A stretch of DNA of 64,000 nt from RYN-230 sp963723595 (GCA_963723595.1 CAVRRQ010000001.1:496001-560000), one strand, 5' to 3'. Shown: positions 9,380 through 18,872, counted from the first letter of the stretch. Program-made: numbers and translations. The notes: generated by a model not told the origin, from the sequence alone.

Positions 9380-9796
9380 TCAGGCGGATTTGCGGGGCTC
9401 ACCGCGGTAGGTGCCGAAGGACCAGCGATTGCCTTCCGGGTCGCGCGCCGCGAAGTCCCGGGAGCCGTAGTCGGTCTCGTGCAGCCCATCGGTGATCTCC
9501 GCCCCGGCCGCGCTGGCCCGGGCGTGCACGCTGTCGGGGTCGCCGGTGACCACGTACGCGCTGAAGGTGCCGGGCGGGGCCGGGCAGCTCTCGTCCGCCT
9601 GGCCTTCCCGGACCGAGCCGAGCATGACGCCGCCACCGGGCGGCCAGGACATCTGCGCGTGGTGGACGACGTCGCCGTCGCCGTAGACCACGGTCTCCTC
9701 GAAGCCGAACGCGTCGACCAGGAAGCGGATCAGGGCCCGCGCGTCGCGGGCCCGCAGGGTCGGCCACACCTGAGGTGGCGGGGTGTTATCGCTCAT
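9380..9796 (-). CDS. VOC-family (glyoxalase/bleomycin resistance-like) protein
   Basis: 138 residues forming the paired beta-alpha-beta-beta-beta modules of the vicinal oxygen chelate fold, e.g. ALIRFLVDAFGFEET, QMSWPPGGGVMLGS and FAARDPEGNRWSFGTYRG at the end. Start ATG 9796 begins MSDNTPPPQVWPTLRA, and upstream in-frame sequence overlaps the regulator gene. It follows the AraC gene by 17 bases on the same strand, a common AraC-VOC pairing. Substrate unknown: an enzyme or a small-molecule binding protein are both possible. Confidence 0.9.
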   Translation of the reverse strand: MSDNTPPPQVWPTLRARDARALIRFLVDAFGFEETVVYGDGDVVHHAQMSWPPGGGVMLGSVREGQADESCPAPPGTFSAYVVTGDPDSVHARASAAGAEITDGLHETDYGSRDFAARDPEGNRWSFGTYRGEPRKSA

Positions 9797-9813
9797 GACC
9801 ACTACTCTCCAGC

Positions 9814-10671
9814 CTAGGTGTCCGGGCCGGATTGGACGTTTCGGAACTCCTCCGCCAGCCAGGTCGACGGGGGACAGCCGGCCAGCTCGCGGAACTCGCG
9901 GGCCAGGTGGGCCTGGTCGTAGTAGCCGCACCCGGCGGCCACGCCGGCCAGGGTGCGCCCGGCCGTCCCGGCGGCCTGCCCCTGCAGTGTCCGCCGGGCC
10001 CGGTCGAACCGGATCACCCGGGCGGCGGCCTTCGGGGTCAGGCCGGTCTCGGCCAGCAGCCGCCGTTGCAGGTAGCGCGGGCTCCAGCCGACCCGCCGGG
10101 CCAGCTCCCCGGCCTGGATCGTGCCCCCGCTGCGGGTCAGCAGCCGCCAGGCCTCGGCAATGTCCGGGGCCACCTGCTGGTCCAGGTCGGCGTGGTCCAG
10201 CAGGATCTGGTCGAGCAGCGCGAACCGGGCGGCCCATCCCTCCGTGTCCCGGAGCCGCTCGTGCAGTTCCCGGGCCACGGCCCCGAGCACCTCGGACCCG
10301 TCCACATCGATCCCGGCCAGCTCGCCCGCCGGGCAGCCGAGCAGGGCCCGGGCGCCCAGCGGGCTGAGGGCGAGCTGGACGCCGGACTGGCGGCCCGGGT
10401 GGGTGATCACGGCGGGCGTGGTGTGCAGGCCGCCGGCCAGGGTCACGTAGTCGCCCGGCAGATCGGCAGGATCCGGGTGCGCCGAGATGATCAGCGGGTC
10501 ATCCAGGGTGATGATCAGGGTCAGGTAGGGCGAGGGGAGTCCCCGGTGCCGGCCCGGCGGCACGCCCTCCTGCCGGTATCCGCTGTACCAGCCGACCAGG
10601 CCGCGCAGCGGAGCCGCCGGGGCCGCCTGCGCCGACTCCGACACTTCCGCCGTCCATGGCTGCTGGGCCAT
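9814..10671 (-). CDS. AraC-family transcriptional regulator
   Basis: 285 residues. The first 160 residues are a DUF6597-like N-terminal domain. The C-terminal double helix-turn-helix is clear: GELARRVGWSPRYLQRRLLA followed by TPKAAARVIRFDRARRTL and GVAAGCGYYDQAHLAREFRE. It probably regulates the VOC gene immediately downstream and possibly itself. The effector is unknown. Confidence 0.92.
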   Translation of the reverse strand: MAQQPWTAEVSESAQAAPAAPLRGLVGWYSGYRQEGVPPGRHRGLPSPYLTLIITLDDPLIISAHPDPADLPGDYVTLAGGLHTTPAVITHPGRQSGVQLALSPLGARALLGCPAGELAGIDVDGSEVLGAVARELHERLRDTEGWAARFALLDQILLDHADLDQQVAPDIAEAWRLLTRSGGTIQAGELARRVGWSPRYLQRRLLAETGLTPKAAARVIRFDRARRTLQGQAAGTAGRTLAGVAAGCGYYDQAHLAREFRELAGCPPSTWLAEEFRNVQSGPDT

Positions 10672-10722
10672 GCCCCCAGTCTGCCGGACGGCCGGCCGTG
10701 ACCGCGTGGCCGGGACCTGCGC

Positions 10723-11778
10723 CTACTCACCGCCCCCAGCTTCGGGCGAGGGCCGCAACGGCGGGCCGGCCTCGGCCGCCGCGCTGGTGTCCGGGTCCGC
10801 CCGGCGGAGCCTCAGCCACCAGAACAGCAGCACCAGCGGCACGATAAGCCCGCCGATGCCGTAGAAGGCGAACGCGGCCGGGCCGGTGATGTGCCTGACG
10901 AGCCATCCGAAGTTCTGGCCGAAGAACCCGGTGACGAACGTGAGCGGGAGGAACACCGTGGCCAGGATGGTGAGCTGCTCGATCGTGGCGTTCTGCCGGA
11001 CACTGACCCGGGTCTGCTCGACCGAGATCACCGCCATGTTGGCTTCCAGCACCGTGCCGAGCAGGTCACGCTGGGCCGCGACCTCCTCCTCGACCAGGAG
11101 CAGGTGGTCCTGGACGTCACGCAGGTAAGGCCGCAGGCCCGGCGTGGCGGTTCGCTCGACCGTGCCGACCACGCCGAGCAGCGGATGAACCGCCCGGTAG
11201 AACTGGGTGGCCTCGCGGCGCAGCGAGTAGATCCGCTCGGTGGGGGCGACGGTCCCGGAGAACACGGTGGCCTCGATCTGGTCGATGTCGTTCTCGAGCC
11301 CGGCCACGACCGGTGCGTACCCGTCCACGACCTCATCCAGGATGGCCCACAGCGCCGAGGTGCTGCCCGCTTTGAGCAACTCGGGCCGGTGCTCCAGCCG
11401 CTGGCGGGCGTCCCGCAGTTCGCTGGCCGCACCCTGCCGGACCGTGATCACGAAGGTGGGTGCCAGGAAGACGCTGATCTCGCCGAAGTCCACGTCCTCC
11501 GCCTCGTCGTCGTACCGCGCGGTCCGCAGGATGACCAGGCGCACGTCGCCGTCATACCGTTCGATCTTGGGCCGCATGTGAAAGCTCTGCGCGTCCTCTA
11601 CCGCCAGCTCGTGCAGCCCGAAGGCCTCACGGACCTGGTCCAGCTCCTCCATGCCCGGCTCGAACAGCCCGAGCCACACGAATCCGTCCTGGGCGCGCCG
11701 GGCGGCGGCCTCCTCCAGCGAGACCGGCCCCTCCTCCTGCCTGCGGCCGTCCTGGTAGTGGGCACAATCAATGATCAT
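10723..11778 (-). CDS. CorA-like divalent-cation channel with GQN in place of GMN
   Basis: 351 residues. A long soluble alpha/beta and coiled N-terminal part is followed by two C-terminal membrane segments (ILATVFLPLTFVTGFF and FAFYGIGGLIVPLVLLFWW), the CorA architecture for Mg/Co/Ni transport. The pore signature, normally YGMNF, reads FGQNF, so the Met of GMN is Gln. This occurs in some distant CorA/ZntB-type proteins and may change ion selectivity. Start ATG 11778 is preceded by GAGGAG at about 10 bases on the minus strand; upstream in-frame codons are not supported. Confidence 0.9.
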   Translation of the reverse strand: MIIDCAHYQDGRRQEEGPVSLEEAAARRAQDGFVWLGLFEPGMEELDQVREAFGLHELAVEDAQSFHMRPKIERYDGDVRLVILRTARYDDEAEDVDFGEISVFLAPTFVITVRQGAASELRDARQRLEHRPELLKAGSTSALWAILDEVVDGYAPVVAGLENDIDQIEATVFSGTVAPTERIYSLRREATQFYRAVHPLLGVVGTVERTATPGLRPYLRDVQDHLLLVEEEVAAQRDLLGTVLEANMAVISVEQTRVSVRQNATIEQLTILATVFLPLTFVTGFFGQNFGWLVRHITGPAAFAFYGIGGLIVPLVLLFWWLRLRRADPDTSAAAEAGPPLRPSPEAGGGE

Positions 11779-11896
11779 CCTGAGGACTCCTCGCCGCGCG
11801 TCCGACAGATCGCGATACACAGCATGATGGAGCCGGCGACCATCAGGAAGCGACGCAGGCCGCCGGGTCAGGGCCCGGTCCTGTCGGTGACCGTGC

Positions 11897-12388
11897 TCAG
11901 TGGTGAAGTCGGCTGGCCGGACCACGCCGGCCCGCCGCGGCCTGAGCCCGGGCCAGATCCGCGTCCGCCACCCGGAGCGGGGCGGGTGCGGTGAGCACCG
12001 GCAGGCAGCTGGACCGGACGACCCGCTCGCGTACTCCCTGGCAGGCGATCCGCCGCAGCCCGCGGCGCCGGGCCGAGCCGAGCACGATCGCGTCCGCGGA
12101 CCAGCGGTCCGCCTCGGCCACGATGCAGTCTGCCACCGAGAAGCAGGTCGCGGTGGACAAGACCCCGTTCGCCGTCAGCCCGCAGGAGCGCAGCTGGCGC
12201 AGGGCCTCCTCGAGCAGGACACCGGCTTCCGCGGAGGTCTCCAGGGTGAGGCCGCGGCCACCGACCAGGAACTCGTTGATGTGCAGGACCCGGACCTCGG
12301 CGGCCTGACTGGCCAGCGCCATCGTGAAGCTGACCGCAACGGGCCCGGAGTCCGAGCTGTCCAGCGCGAGAAGAATCCGCTTGAGCAT
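11897..12388 (-). CDS. Universal stress protein (UspA family)
   Basis: 163 residues, one Usp domain: N-terminal KRILLALDSSDSGPVAVSFT, central VADCIVAEADRWSADAIVLG and a C-terminal part with GVRERVVRSSCLPVL. The ATP-binding G-2X-G-9X-G(S/T) segment is incomplete (LGSARRRGLRRIACQGVRERV), so nucleotide binding is uncertain. It lies 118 bases upstream of, and on the same strand as, the CorA-like gene. Confidence 0.88.
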   Translation of the reverse strand: MLKRILLALDSSDSGPVAVSFTMALASQAAEVRVLHINEFLVGGRGLTLETSAEAGVLLEEALRQLRSCGLTANGVLSTATCFSVADCIVAEADRWSADAIVLGSARRRGLRRIACQGVRERVVRSSCLPVLTAPAPLRVADADLARAQAAAGRRGPASRLHH

Positions 12389-12537
12389 GACGCGCCTCGT
12401 GATTAGTTGGCGACCGTGGCAAACCAGGGTTTACCCGCGAGTCACGTTACCGTCACCGGACGCGGTTGGGCAGGGGCTAACTGAGCCGGCCCTGGCGTGC
12501 GGTGCTGGCTGGCCGGCGGGTCGCGTAGCCGGGCCGA

Positions 12538-13260
12538 TCAGGCGGCCAGGATCGCGGCCAGCACGCCGGCGGTGTCAGTGAGATCGGGCAGGACGGCGTC
12601 GGCCCCGGAGGCCGCGAGATCGGCCACGGAGAACTCCCCGGAGGCGACGGCCACCGCCCGGGCCCCGGCCACCAGGGCCGCCTCGACGTCCAGGGGCGTG
12701 TCGCCCACCAGCACGGTGGCGGCGCCGCTGAAGTCCGCGCCGTAGGCCGCCTCGGCGCTGGCCCGGGCCAGCGGCACCAGGTCGGCCCGGATCTCATGGT
12801 CGTCGCCGTAGGCGCCGACCTCCAGGTCCAGGTCCCGGTCGAGACCGAGCGCACTGAGTTTGACCTGGGCCATCACCCGCATGTTGCCGGTCAGCACCGA
12901 CTGGACCAGCACGCGTCCGTCCCCCGCCGCGGCCACCGCCCTGATCGCCTCGGCCGCTCCGGGCAGCACCCGTCCGTGCTCCCGGACCACGCCCGCCACG
13001 TCCGGGGCCACCTGCGCGAGGACTCGCTGGAACGCATCCACCTGGGCCCGCGGGTCCGGCACGCCCGCCAGGGCCAGGGTCTCCAGGGCGATGGCCCGGT
13101 CGGTACGGCCGGCCATGGACGGGGCCGCGGGCACGGAGCGGCCGAACATCTGGCCGAAGGCCAGCTGGTAGGCCCGCCAGCCCCCGCGGCCCGCGTTGAT
13201 CAGGGTGTGGTCCACATCCCACAGGACCAGCAGGCCGGGCACGCCGCGACGGTACCGCAT
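12538..13260 (-). CDS. HAD-superfamily hydrolase (phosphatase-like)
   Basis: 240 residues. Motif I is VLWDVDHTLINAG (nucleophile Asp plus acid/base Asp), motif II lies around VQSVLTGNM, and motif IV is TVLVGDTPLDVEAAL. The cap domain is alpha-helical between motifs I and II, typical of phosphoglycolate-phosphatase-like HADs. The predicted activity is removal of phosphate from a small metabolite; the substrate cannot be assigned. The start is not well defined (weak ribosome site before ATG 13260; a GTG lies six codons in). Confidence 0.88.
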   Translation of the reverse strand: MRYRRGVPGLLVLWDVDHTLINAGRGGWRAYQLAFGQMFGRSVPAAPSMAGRTDRAIALETLALAGVPDPRAQVDAFQRVLAQVAPDVAGVVREHGRVLPGAAEAIRAVAAAGDGRVLVQSVLTGNMRVMAQVKLSALGLDRDLDLEVGAYGDDHEIRADLVPLARASAEAAYGADFSGAATVLVGDTPLDVEAALVAGARAVAVASGEFSVADLAASGADAVLPDLTDTAGVLAAILAA

Positions 13261-13469
13261 CGGGGGACCAGCGGCGTTGCCCGGCCGGCCTCGGCGCGGG
13301 TGCGGGCGCCGCGCGTCACCGCGTGTGGCCGGGCCGACCCGCGCGGCTCTCTTACTGTCACGCCATAACCGTCAGGGCGGCGCGGCGCCCTGCGCGGCGG
13401 GGAGCAGCCGTCGGCGGCCGGGACTAGACTCGCCGCGACGGGGAGCAGTGACGAGGGCGGAGGGTGCCA

Positions 13470-15487
13470 GTGGCGGGCCGGATCCGCGATGAGGACATCG
13501 CACTCGTCCGCGAGAAGTCGGCCATCGACGAGGTGGTCGGGGAGTATCTCCAGCTGCGCAACGCCGGTGGCGGCTCGCTCAAGGGACTGTGCCCCTTCCA
13601 CGACGAGAAGACCCCGTCGTTCAACGTCACCCCGGCCCGCGGCCTCTGGTACTGCTTCTCCTGCGCCGAGGGCGGCGACGTCATCAAGTTCGTGGAGAAG
13701 ATCGACAACCTGTCGTTCGTGGAGGCCGTGGAGCGGCTCGCCGCCCGGGGCGGCATCGACCTGCGGTACGAGCAGGGCGGCCAGGTGCCGGGCCGGGAGC
13801 ACAGCCAGCGCCGCCGGCTGCTGGAGGCGCACAAGGTGGCGGCGGAGTTCTACGCCGAGCGGCTGCACAGCCCGGCCGCCGCCCCCGGCCGGGCGTTCCT
13901 GACCGAGCGCGGGTTCACGCTGGCCGACGCGGAGCACTTCGGGGTGGGGTACGCGCCCGCCGAGTGGGAGGCGCTCACCCGCCACCTGCGCGGCCGCGGT
14001 TTCACCGAGCAGGAGCTGCTGACCGGCGGGCTGGCCAGCCAGGGCCGCCGGGGCGCGATGGACCGCTTCCGCGGCCGCCTGATGTGGCCGATCCGCGACC
14101 TGACCGGCGACGTGATCGCGTTCGGCGCCCGCAAGCTCAACCCGGACGAGGACGGGCCGAAGTACCTGAACACGCCGGAGAGCCCCCTGTTCCATAAGAG
14201 CACCGTGCTGTACGGGGCGGACCTGGCCAAACGCGAGATCGCGCAGCGCCGCCAGGCGGTCATCGTCGAGGGGTACACCGACGTGATGGCCTGCCACCTG
14301 GCCGGGGTGCGCACTGCGGTGGCCACCTCGCGGCACCTCGTTCGGGGACGGGCACATCAAGATCCTCCGGCGGCTGCTGATGGATGCCGACCAGTTCCGC
14401 GGCGAGGTCATCTTCACCTTCGACGGGGACGCCGCCGGGCAGCGCGCCGCGCTGCGCGCGTTCGACCTCGAGGAGCATTTCGTCACCCAGACGTTCGTCG
14501 CCGTGCAGCGAGACGGCCTGGACCCGTGCGATCTGCGGCTGAAGCAGGGCGAGCAGGCCGTGCGGGACCTGGTCGCGCAGCGGCTGCCGGTGTTCGAGTT
14601 CGCGATCCGCAGCGAGCTGGCCAAGCACAACCTGGACACCAACGAGGGCCGGCTGGCCGCCCTGGACGCGGCGGCCCGGATCATCGCCCGGATCAAGGAC
14701 CGCGGGCTGCGGGACCGCTACGCGGTCAGCCTGGACCGCTGGCTCGGCATGCTGAACGAGGAGTTCGTACTGGCCCGGGTGCGCGAGCACGGCACCGAGC
14801 CTGGATTCCCGGCGCGGCGGCTCCGGTCCCGGCGGTTCTGGTCCTGGTGGCTCCGGCCCGGCCCGGGGTTCCGGTCCGGGCGGCCTGCCTCCGGCCCGGG
14901 TCCGGCCCGCGGCTCCGGCCGGGGCTCGGGCTCTGGCCCGGGCGCGTCGGCCACGCGGGCGGGAGGCGGCCGGGGGACGGCGGACGGGTACCCGTACGAC
15001 GCCGAACGACCCCGTGGTCAACCTGGAACGCCAGGCGCTCAAGCTGGCCATCCAGCGCCCGGCCCTGTGCGGCCCGGTGTTCGACATGCTGCAGAAGGAC
15101 GACTTCATCGTGCCGGTGCACGGATCGGTCCGCGAGCTGATCGCGGGCTGCGGGGGAGTGGTGGCCGCCGGGACGGCCCGGGAGTGGGCGGCCCGGCTGA
15201 TCGACGCGGCCCCCAACGACCGGGCCCGGGAGTTCGTCACCCGGCTGGCCGTGGAGCCGGTGGAGACGCCGCGGGCCGACGGGGAGGCGGACGCGCGCTA
15301 CGCCGAGGAAGTACTGGCCCGGGTCGGGGAGCTGGCGGTGAGCCGCCAGATCAGCACGCTGAAATCGCGCCTGCAGCGTCTCAACCCGACCGACGGCCAG
15401 AGTGACTACAACCGGACGTTCGGCGACCTGGTGGCGCTGGAGCAGCGCCGGAAGGCCCTCCTGGACCGGGCCTCCGGCGCCCTGTAA
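13470..15487 (+). CDS. dnaG: DNA primase, interrupted by two apparent +1 frameshifts
   Basis: Primase makes the RNA primers for replication. The N-terminal CHC2 zinc finger is clear (LCPFHDEKTPSFNV ... WYCFSCAEGG), then the primase core (NTPESPLFHKSTVLYGADLAK) and TOPRIM motifs VIVEGYTDVMACH and IFTFDGDAAGQRAAL. The C-terminal helicase-binding domain starts PNDPVVNLERQALKLAIQRP and ends near 15487. The frame changes at about 14,329, where removing one base restores the canonical ATCGTSFGDGHIKILRR, and again near 14,810 in a Gly/Ser/Pro-rich linker. Start: GTG 13470 follows GGAGGG by 6-7 bases, while GTG 13464 is too close to it. Because dnaG is essential, the breaks are more likely sequence errors than decay. 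Confidence 0.93.
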
Positions 15488-15683
15488 GCGGCGCGAACCG
15501 CGGTAAACGGCTGCTCTCTGAGCTCGCAGCCGCCGCGGTGGCTGGCGCTCGATTGGACTGTTGTGGCTGGTGAGCCGCACGGGTCTCACTTGCATCGGCC
15601 GGAGGCCGAATCCGCGTTACTTACCAGAAGGTGACAAAATTAACCCCACCGTTACCCGGGGTTCGTGGCGCACACTGGTCTGC

Positions 15684-16844
15684 GTGACCCTTACGTTACT
15701 TCCCAGTGGCGGTCTGTCAGCGGAACAGGTGGCGGAGCTGGTCGCACGGGCCAGGGAGCGCGGCACCGTTACCGCAGCCGACATCACGTCCGCCCTCGAC
15801 GCCGCAGACCTCCCGGCTGACGCGTTCGACAACGTCGTGCGCCTGCTCACCGACGAGGGCATCGAGATCGTCGACCCCCCGGCTGAGGAAGCGGCGGACG
15901 CCCCCCGGGGCGCCCCCGCGGACACCAGCCAGCGGGCGGGCACCGGCGACCTCGTCCGTATCTACCTGCGTGAGATCGGCCGCGTGCCGCTGCTCACCGC
16001 GCAGGACGAGGTCGAGCTGGCCAAATCCATCGAGGCCGGACTATTCGCAGAAGAAAAGCTGCAGGGCGGGTTCCCGGTGCTGGACGCGCACCGCGCGGAA
16101 CTCGGCGAGCTGGCCGACTACGGGCTCCGGGCCAAGCAGCGCCTCATCGAGGCCAACCTCCGCCTGGTCGTGTCCATCGCCAAGCGCTACATCGGGCGCG
16201 GGCTGGTGTTCCTGGACCTGATCCAGGAGGGCAACCTGGGCCTGATCCGCGCGGTCGAGAAGTTCGACTACACCAAGGGCTACAAGTTCTCCACGTACGC
16301 CACCTGGTGGATCCGGCAGGCCATCACCCGCGCCATCGCGGACCAGGCCCGGACCATCCGGATCCCGGTGCACATGGTGGAGACCATCAACAAGATGGCC
16401 CGCGTGCAGCGCCAGCTGCACCAGGACCTGGGCCGCGAGGCCACCCCGGATGAGATCGCCGCGGAAATGGGGCTGACGCCGGACCGGGTGGCCGAGATCC
16501 AGCGGATCGCCCAGGAACCCGTGTCGCTGCAGTCGCCCATCGGCGAGGAAGACTCCGACCTCGGGGACTTCATCGAGGATGCGGACGCCGTGGTGCCCAT
16601 CGAGGCCGCCGCCTTCATCATGCTCCAGGATCAGCTGGAGCAGATCCTGGACACCCTGTCCCCGCGGGAGCAGAAGATCATCCAGCTCCGGTTCGGCCTC
16701 ATGGACGGGCATCCCCGGACGCTGGAGGAAGTGGGCCGGGAGTTCGGCGTCACCCGGGAGCGCATCCGCCAGATCGAGTCCAAGACCCTGGCCAAGCTCC
16801 GGCACCCCAGCCGGGCGCAGATGCTGCGCGAGTACCTGGGCTGA
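15684..16844 (+). CDS. RNA polymerase primary-type sigma factor (sigma-70 group 1/2)
   Basis: 386 residues. Region 1.2 reads DLVRIYLREIGRVPLLTAQD, region 2 has ANLRLVVSIAKRYIGRGLVF, LDLIQEGNLGLIRAVEKFDY and the -10 recognition segment FSTYATWWIRQAITRAIADQ, region 3 follows, and region 4.2 is TLEEVGREFGVTRERIRQIE ending in KLRHPSRAQMLREYL. These match RpoD/HrdB/SigA-type factors. It lies 197 bases after dnaG, echoing the dnaG-rpoD macromolecular synthesis layout. The frame stays open upstream to 15561 through a TTG, but GTG 15684 begins the region that aligns with known proteins; no clear ribosome site is visible. Whether it is the sole housekeeping factor or a paralogue cannot be decided here. 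Confidence 0.92.
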   Translation: MTLTLLPSGGLSAEQVAELVARARERGTVTAADITSALDAADLPADAFDNVVRLLTDEGIEIVDPPAEEAADAPRGAPADTSQRAGTGDLVRIYLREIGRVPLLTAQDEVELAKSIEAGLFAEEKLQGGFPVLDAHRAELGELADYGLRAKQRLIEANLRLVVSIAKRYIGRGLVFLDLIQEGNLGLIRAVEKFDYTKGYKFSTYATWWIRQAITRAIADQARTIRIPVHMVETINKMARVQRQLHQDLGREATPDEIAAEMGLTPDRVAEIQRIAQEPVSLQSPIGEEDSDLGDFIEDADAVVPIEAAAFIMLQDQLEQILDTLSPREQKIIQLRFGLMDGHPRTLEEVGREFGVTRERIRQIESKTLAKLRHPSRAQMLREYLG

Positions 16845-16860
16845 CCCCTACGCGGCTGAA

Positions 16861-16908
16861 CGCGGGCTGGCCCCTTCCCCACGATCCTGGGAAGGGGGCC
16901 AGCCCGCG
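16861..16908. terminator. Strong bidirectional terminator hairpin between convergent genes
   Basis: Left arm CGCGGGCTGGCCCCTTCCC (16861-16879) pairs with 16889-16908 with a single bulged G, across a 9-base loop. It lies 17 bases after the sigma factor stop and touches the stop of the convergent membrane-protein gene, so it can end transcription from both sides. Confidence 0.85.
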
Positions 16909-17835
16909 TCACACGGGGCTGGTCAGGCGGGGCGGGGTGCCCGGCCCGGCGGGCGGCACGTCCGGCCCGGCGGGCGGCACGTCCGGCCGGGGATAGGTCC
17001 CGTCTGGGCCGGTGGGCTGGGTGCCCGGCCCCGGGTAAGTGGGATCCGGCCCGGTGGGCTGGGCGCCCGGCCCGGGGTAGGCGTCCCCCGGACCCGGATA
17101 GGCGGTCCCGGGACCCGGATAGGCGGCACCCGGCCCGGCCGGCGGCCATGCGGGGTCGCCGCCCCCCAGGTCCCGCGCCTCGTGCGCCGCGGTGAGCCGG
17201 TAGTAGATCAGCGTCACCACGAGGGCCAGGAACGGCGCGACCAGGGTGCCGGATATCACGTTGCTGATGAAGTTCCTGGCCACCACCGGCAGGGCCAGCA
17301 GGATCAGGCCCAGCACGATGTTGAACACGATCAGGATCAGGAACACCAGCACGTAGGTGCCGAACACATGCCACGCGTACCCGCGGACGGTCCGCCAGCT
17401 CTTGCGGAACGAGCCGAACACGCCCTCGCCGCCGATGACGATGCTGGGCACGATCAGCGACCAGAAGGTCAGCAGGACCAGCCCGGGCACGATGATCAGG
17501 ATGAACCCGATGGAGATCCCGATCCCGGCCAGGATGGACGCGACGGCCACCGGCAGCACGTACGGCATGACCGCGGACACTGTCTCACCGAGGTTCAGGT
17601 CCACCCGGCCATCACGGACGTCTTGCACCGCTTTGACCAGGGCCGCCTGGACCAGGAACGCGGCGATCAGGTTGATGATCCAGCCCAGGAACAGGCCGAT
17701 CCCGCCCGCCAGGCCGAGCAGAGCCGCGACGATCGCCGCACCCACGTAGATCACGAATGCGATGAGCAGGAAATGAGCGGCAAAGCGCCTGTAGTAACCC
17801 CAGGCCTCGCCAAGTACCCCGGATAGTGGACTCAT
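16909..17835 (-). CDS. Multi-pass membrane protein with Pro/Gly-rich repetitive tail
   Basis: 308 residues. About six hydrophobic segments lie in residues 20-220 (e.g. FLLIAFVIYVGAAIVAALLG, GFILIIVPGLVLLTFWSLIV, VFLILIVFNIVLGLILLALP). The pattern resembles the glycerophosphodiesterase-like/YciC-type membrane domain proteins of actinomycetes (DUF7847-like). The last 90 residues are cytoplasmic-looking repeats built from AYPGPG, QPTGPD and VPPAGPD. Function unknown. ATG 17835 follows a plausible promoter. Confidence 0.8.
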   Translation of the reverse strand: MSPLSGVLGEAWGYYRRFAAHFLLIAFVIYVGAAIVAALLGLAGGIGLFLGWIINLIAAFLVQAALVKAVQDVRDGRVDLNLGETVSAVMPYVLPVAVASILAGIGISIGFILIIVPGLVLLTFWSLIVPSIVIGGEGVFGSFRKSWRTVRGYAWHVFGTYVLVFLILIVFNIVLGLILLALPVVARNFISNVISGTLVAPFLALVVTLIYYRLTAAHEARDLGGGDPAWPPAGPGAAYPGPGTAYPGPGDAYPGPGAQPTGPDPTYPGPGTQPTGPDGTYPRPDVPPAGPDVPPAGPGTPPRLTSPV

Positions 17836-17841
17836 GGGCTG

Positions 17842-17869
17842 GTTATACCGTTACCAATACTGATCAAAA
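17842..17869 (-). promoter_or_regulatory. Candidate sigma-70 promoter for the membrane-protein gene
   Basis: On the minus strand TTTTGA (17869-17864) and TATAAC (17847-17842) are separated by 16 bases. The -10 lies 6 bases before the ATG, so the transcript may be leaderless or nearly so. This AT-rich patch stands out in the GC-rich background. Confidence 0.45.
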
Positions 17870-18034
17870 CAATCCACACCCGGACGGTCAGGGGGTGGTA
17901 TCTGCCCTGGTCAGCGGCCTGCTCGCGGGCGCATTCCCCGGTCCGGAAGCAGGCGGCCCGCCGGTCCGGCTTGCGCCGGCCGACGGGCCGTTCTGCAGCG
18001 TCCGGCCGCTGGCCTGCGGTAGTGAGCCGGGTGG

Positions 18035-18382
18035 CTAGCTGCCCGTCCCCGGGGTACCGGGCGCGTTGGTGTACGAGCCACCCTGCGAGTGGCCGTTGGC
18101 TTCCCGCGTCCGGAGGCCGGGGATGCGGTCGCCGATCGGGCCGGGGACGGTGTTCCTGGCCTTCTCGGTCAGCCGGGGTACCCGCTGCATGGCCTGGTCC
18201 TTGGCCGACCGGGCCAGGCCAGCCGCCTGAGCCTGCGCGGCCCCGGCCGCCTGCTGCATCGCGGGGCTGTCCGCCGCCTTGCGGGCCAGCTTCTTCAACT
18301 GCTCGTAACGCTCCCGGCCCGCCCGTGCGCCGACGATGAAACCGACGGCGAGGCCGGCGAAGAACGTGAACCGGTACCGCAT
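18035..18382 (-). CDS. Small YtxH-like single-pass membrane protein
   Basis: 115 residues. The N-terminus MRYRFTFFAGLAVGFIVGAR is one membrane segment with glycines, followed by AGRERYEQLKKLARKAAD and a long alanine/glutamine-rich helix, then a disordered tail. This is the layout of YtxH-domain and similar envelope-anchored helical proteins. ATG 18382 has AGAGGA about 8 bases upstream. Function unknown. Confidence 0.75.
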   Translation of the reverse strand: MRYRFTFFAGLAVGFIVGARAGRERYEQLKKLARKAADSPAMQQAAGAAQAQAAGLARSAKDQAMQRVPRLTEKARNTVPGPIGDRIPGLRTREANGHSQGGSYTNAPGTPGTGS

Positions 18383-18660
18383 CTGGGATCCTCTTCTCAA
18401 CATTGTCGACTGCGCCAGGGTTGACCTTCCCCTGTTGTCCCGCCGTATTCCAGGTTACGCGCCGGCGAATAACCCGCCCCGCCGTGGAGCAGGCCACGGG
18501 CTGCTGGGGCGCCACGGGGACCGCCTCAGGTGCGCTACCCTTATGCCCGGCGGAAGCAGTCCGGGATTCATGATCCGGCCCGCGTTCCCGCCCGCAGGCC
18601 ACAGGCCTGACGTGGTGAGCAGATGATCTTTGGGTCATCGAAAATTCACCGAAAACTTGA

Positions 18661-18733
18661 TCTGGGGTAGCTCAATCGGCAGAGCAAGCGGCTGTTAACC
18701 GCTAGGTTGCGAGTTCGAGTCTCGCCCCCAGAG
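18661..18733 (+). tRNA. tRNA-Asn (anticodon GTT)
   Basis: A full cloverleaf can be drawn: acceptor TCTGGGG (18661-18667) pairs perfectly with CCCCAGA (18726-18732). The D arm is GCTCAATCGGCAGAGC, the anticodon stem AGCGG/CCGCT holds anticodon GTT at 18694-18696, and the T arm is GCGAG-TTCGAGT-CTCGC. The discriminator base is G at 18733. CCA is not encoded. Confidence 0.96.
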
Positions 18734-18828
18734 CGATATCCTCGACGATCCGAGACCCGCGCCGCCCTAGCTGCGACGGCCGGACGATGACGCCGGGCGG
18801 CACTATCGCGGGAGCCAGCGCACACGCA

Positions 18829-18860
18829 CGATGGCCGGCGGGATCATCCGCCGGCCATCG
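18829..18860 (-). terminator. Perfect 13-bp stem hairpin after the MFS gene
   Basis: CGATGGCCGGCGG (18829-18841) and its exact complement (18848-18860) flank a 6-base loop, 13 bases beyond the MFS stop codon on the minus strand. There is no U-run, as is usual for actinomycete terminators. Confidence 0.75.
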
Positions 18861-18872
18861 CTTGTGTTCCGG

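Noticed and set aside
18404..18660. Possible small gene between the YtxH-like gene and tRNA-Asn
   Set aside because: Open frames here show no ribosome site or family resemblance; treated as intergenic.
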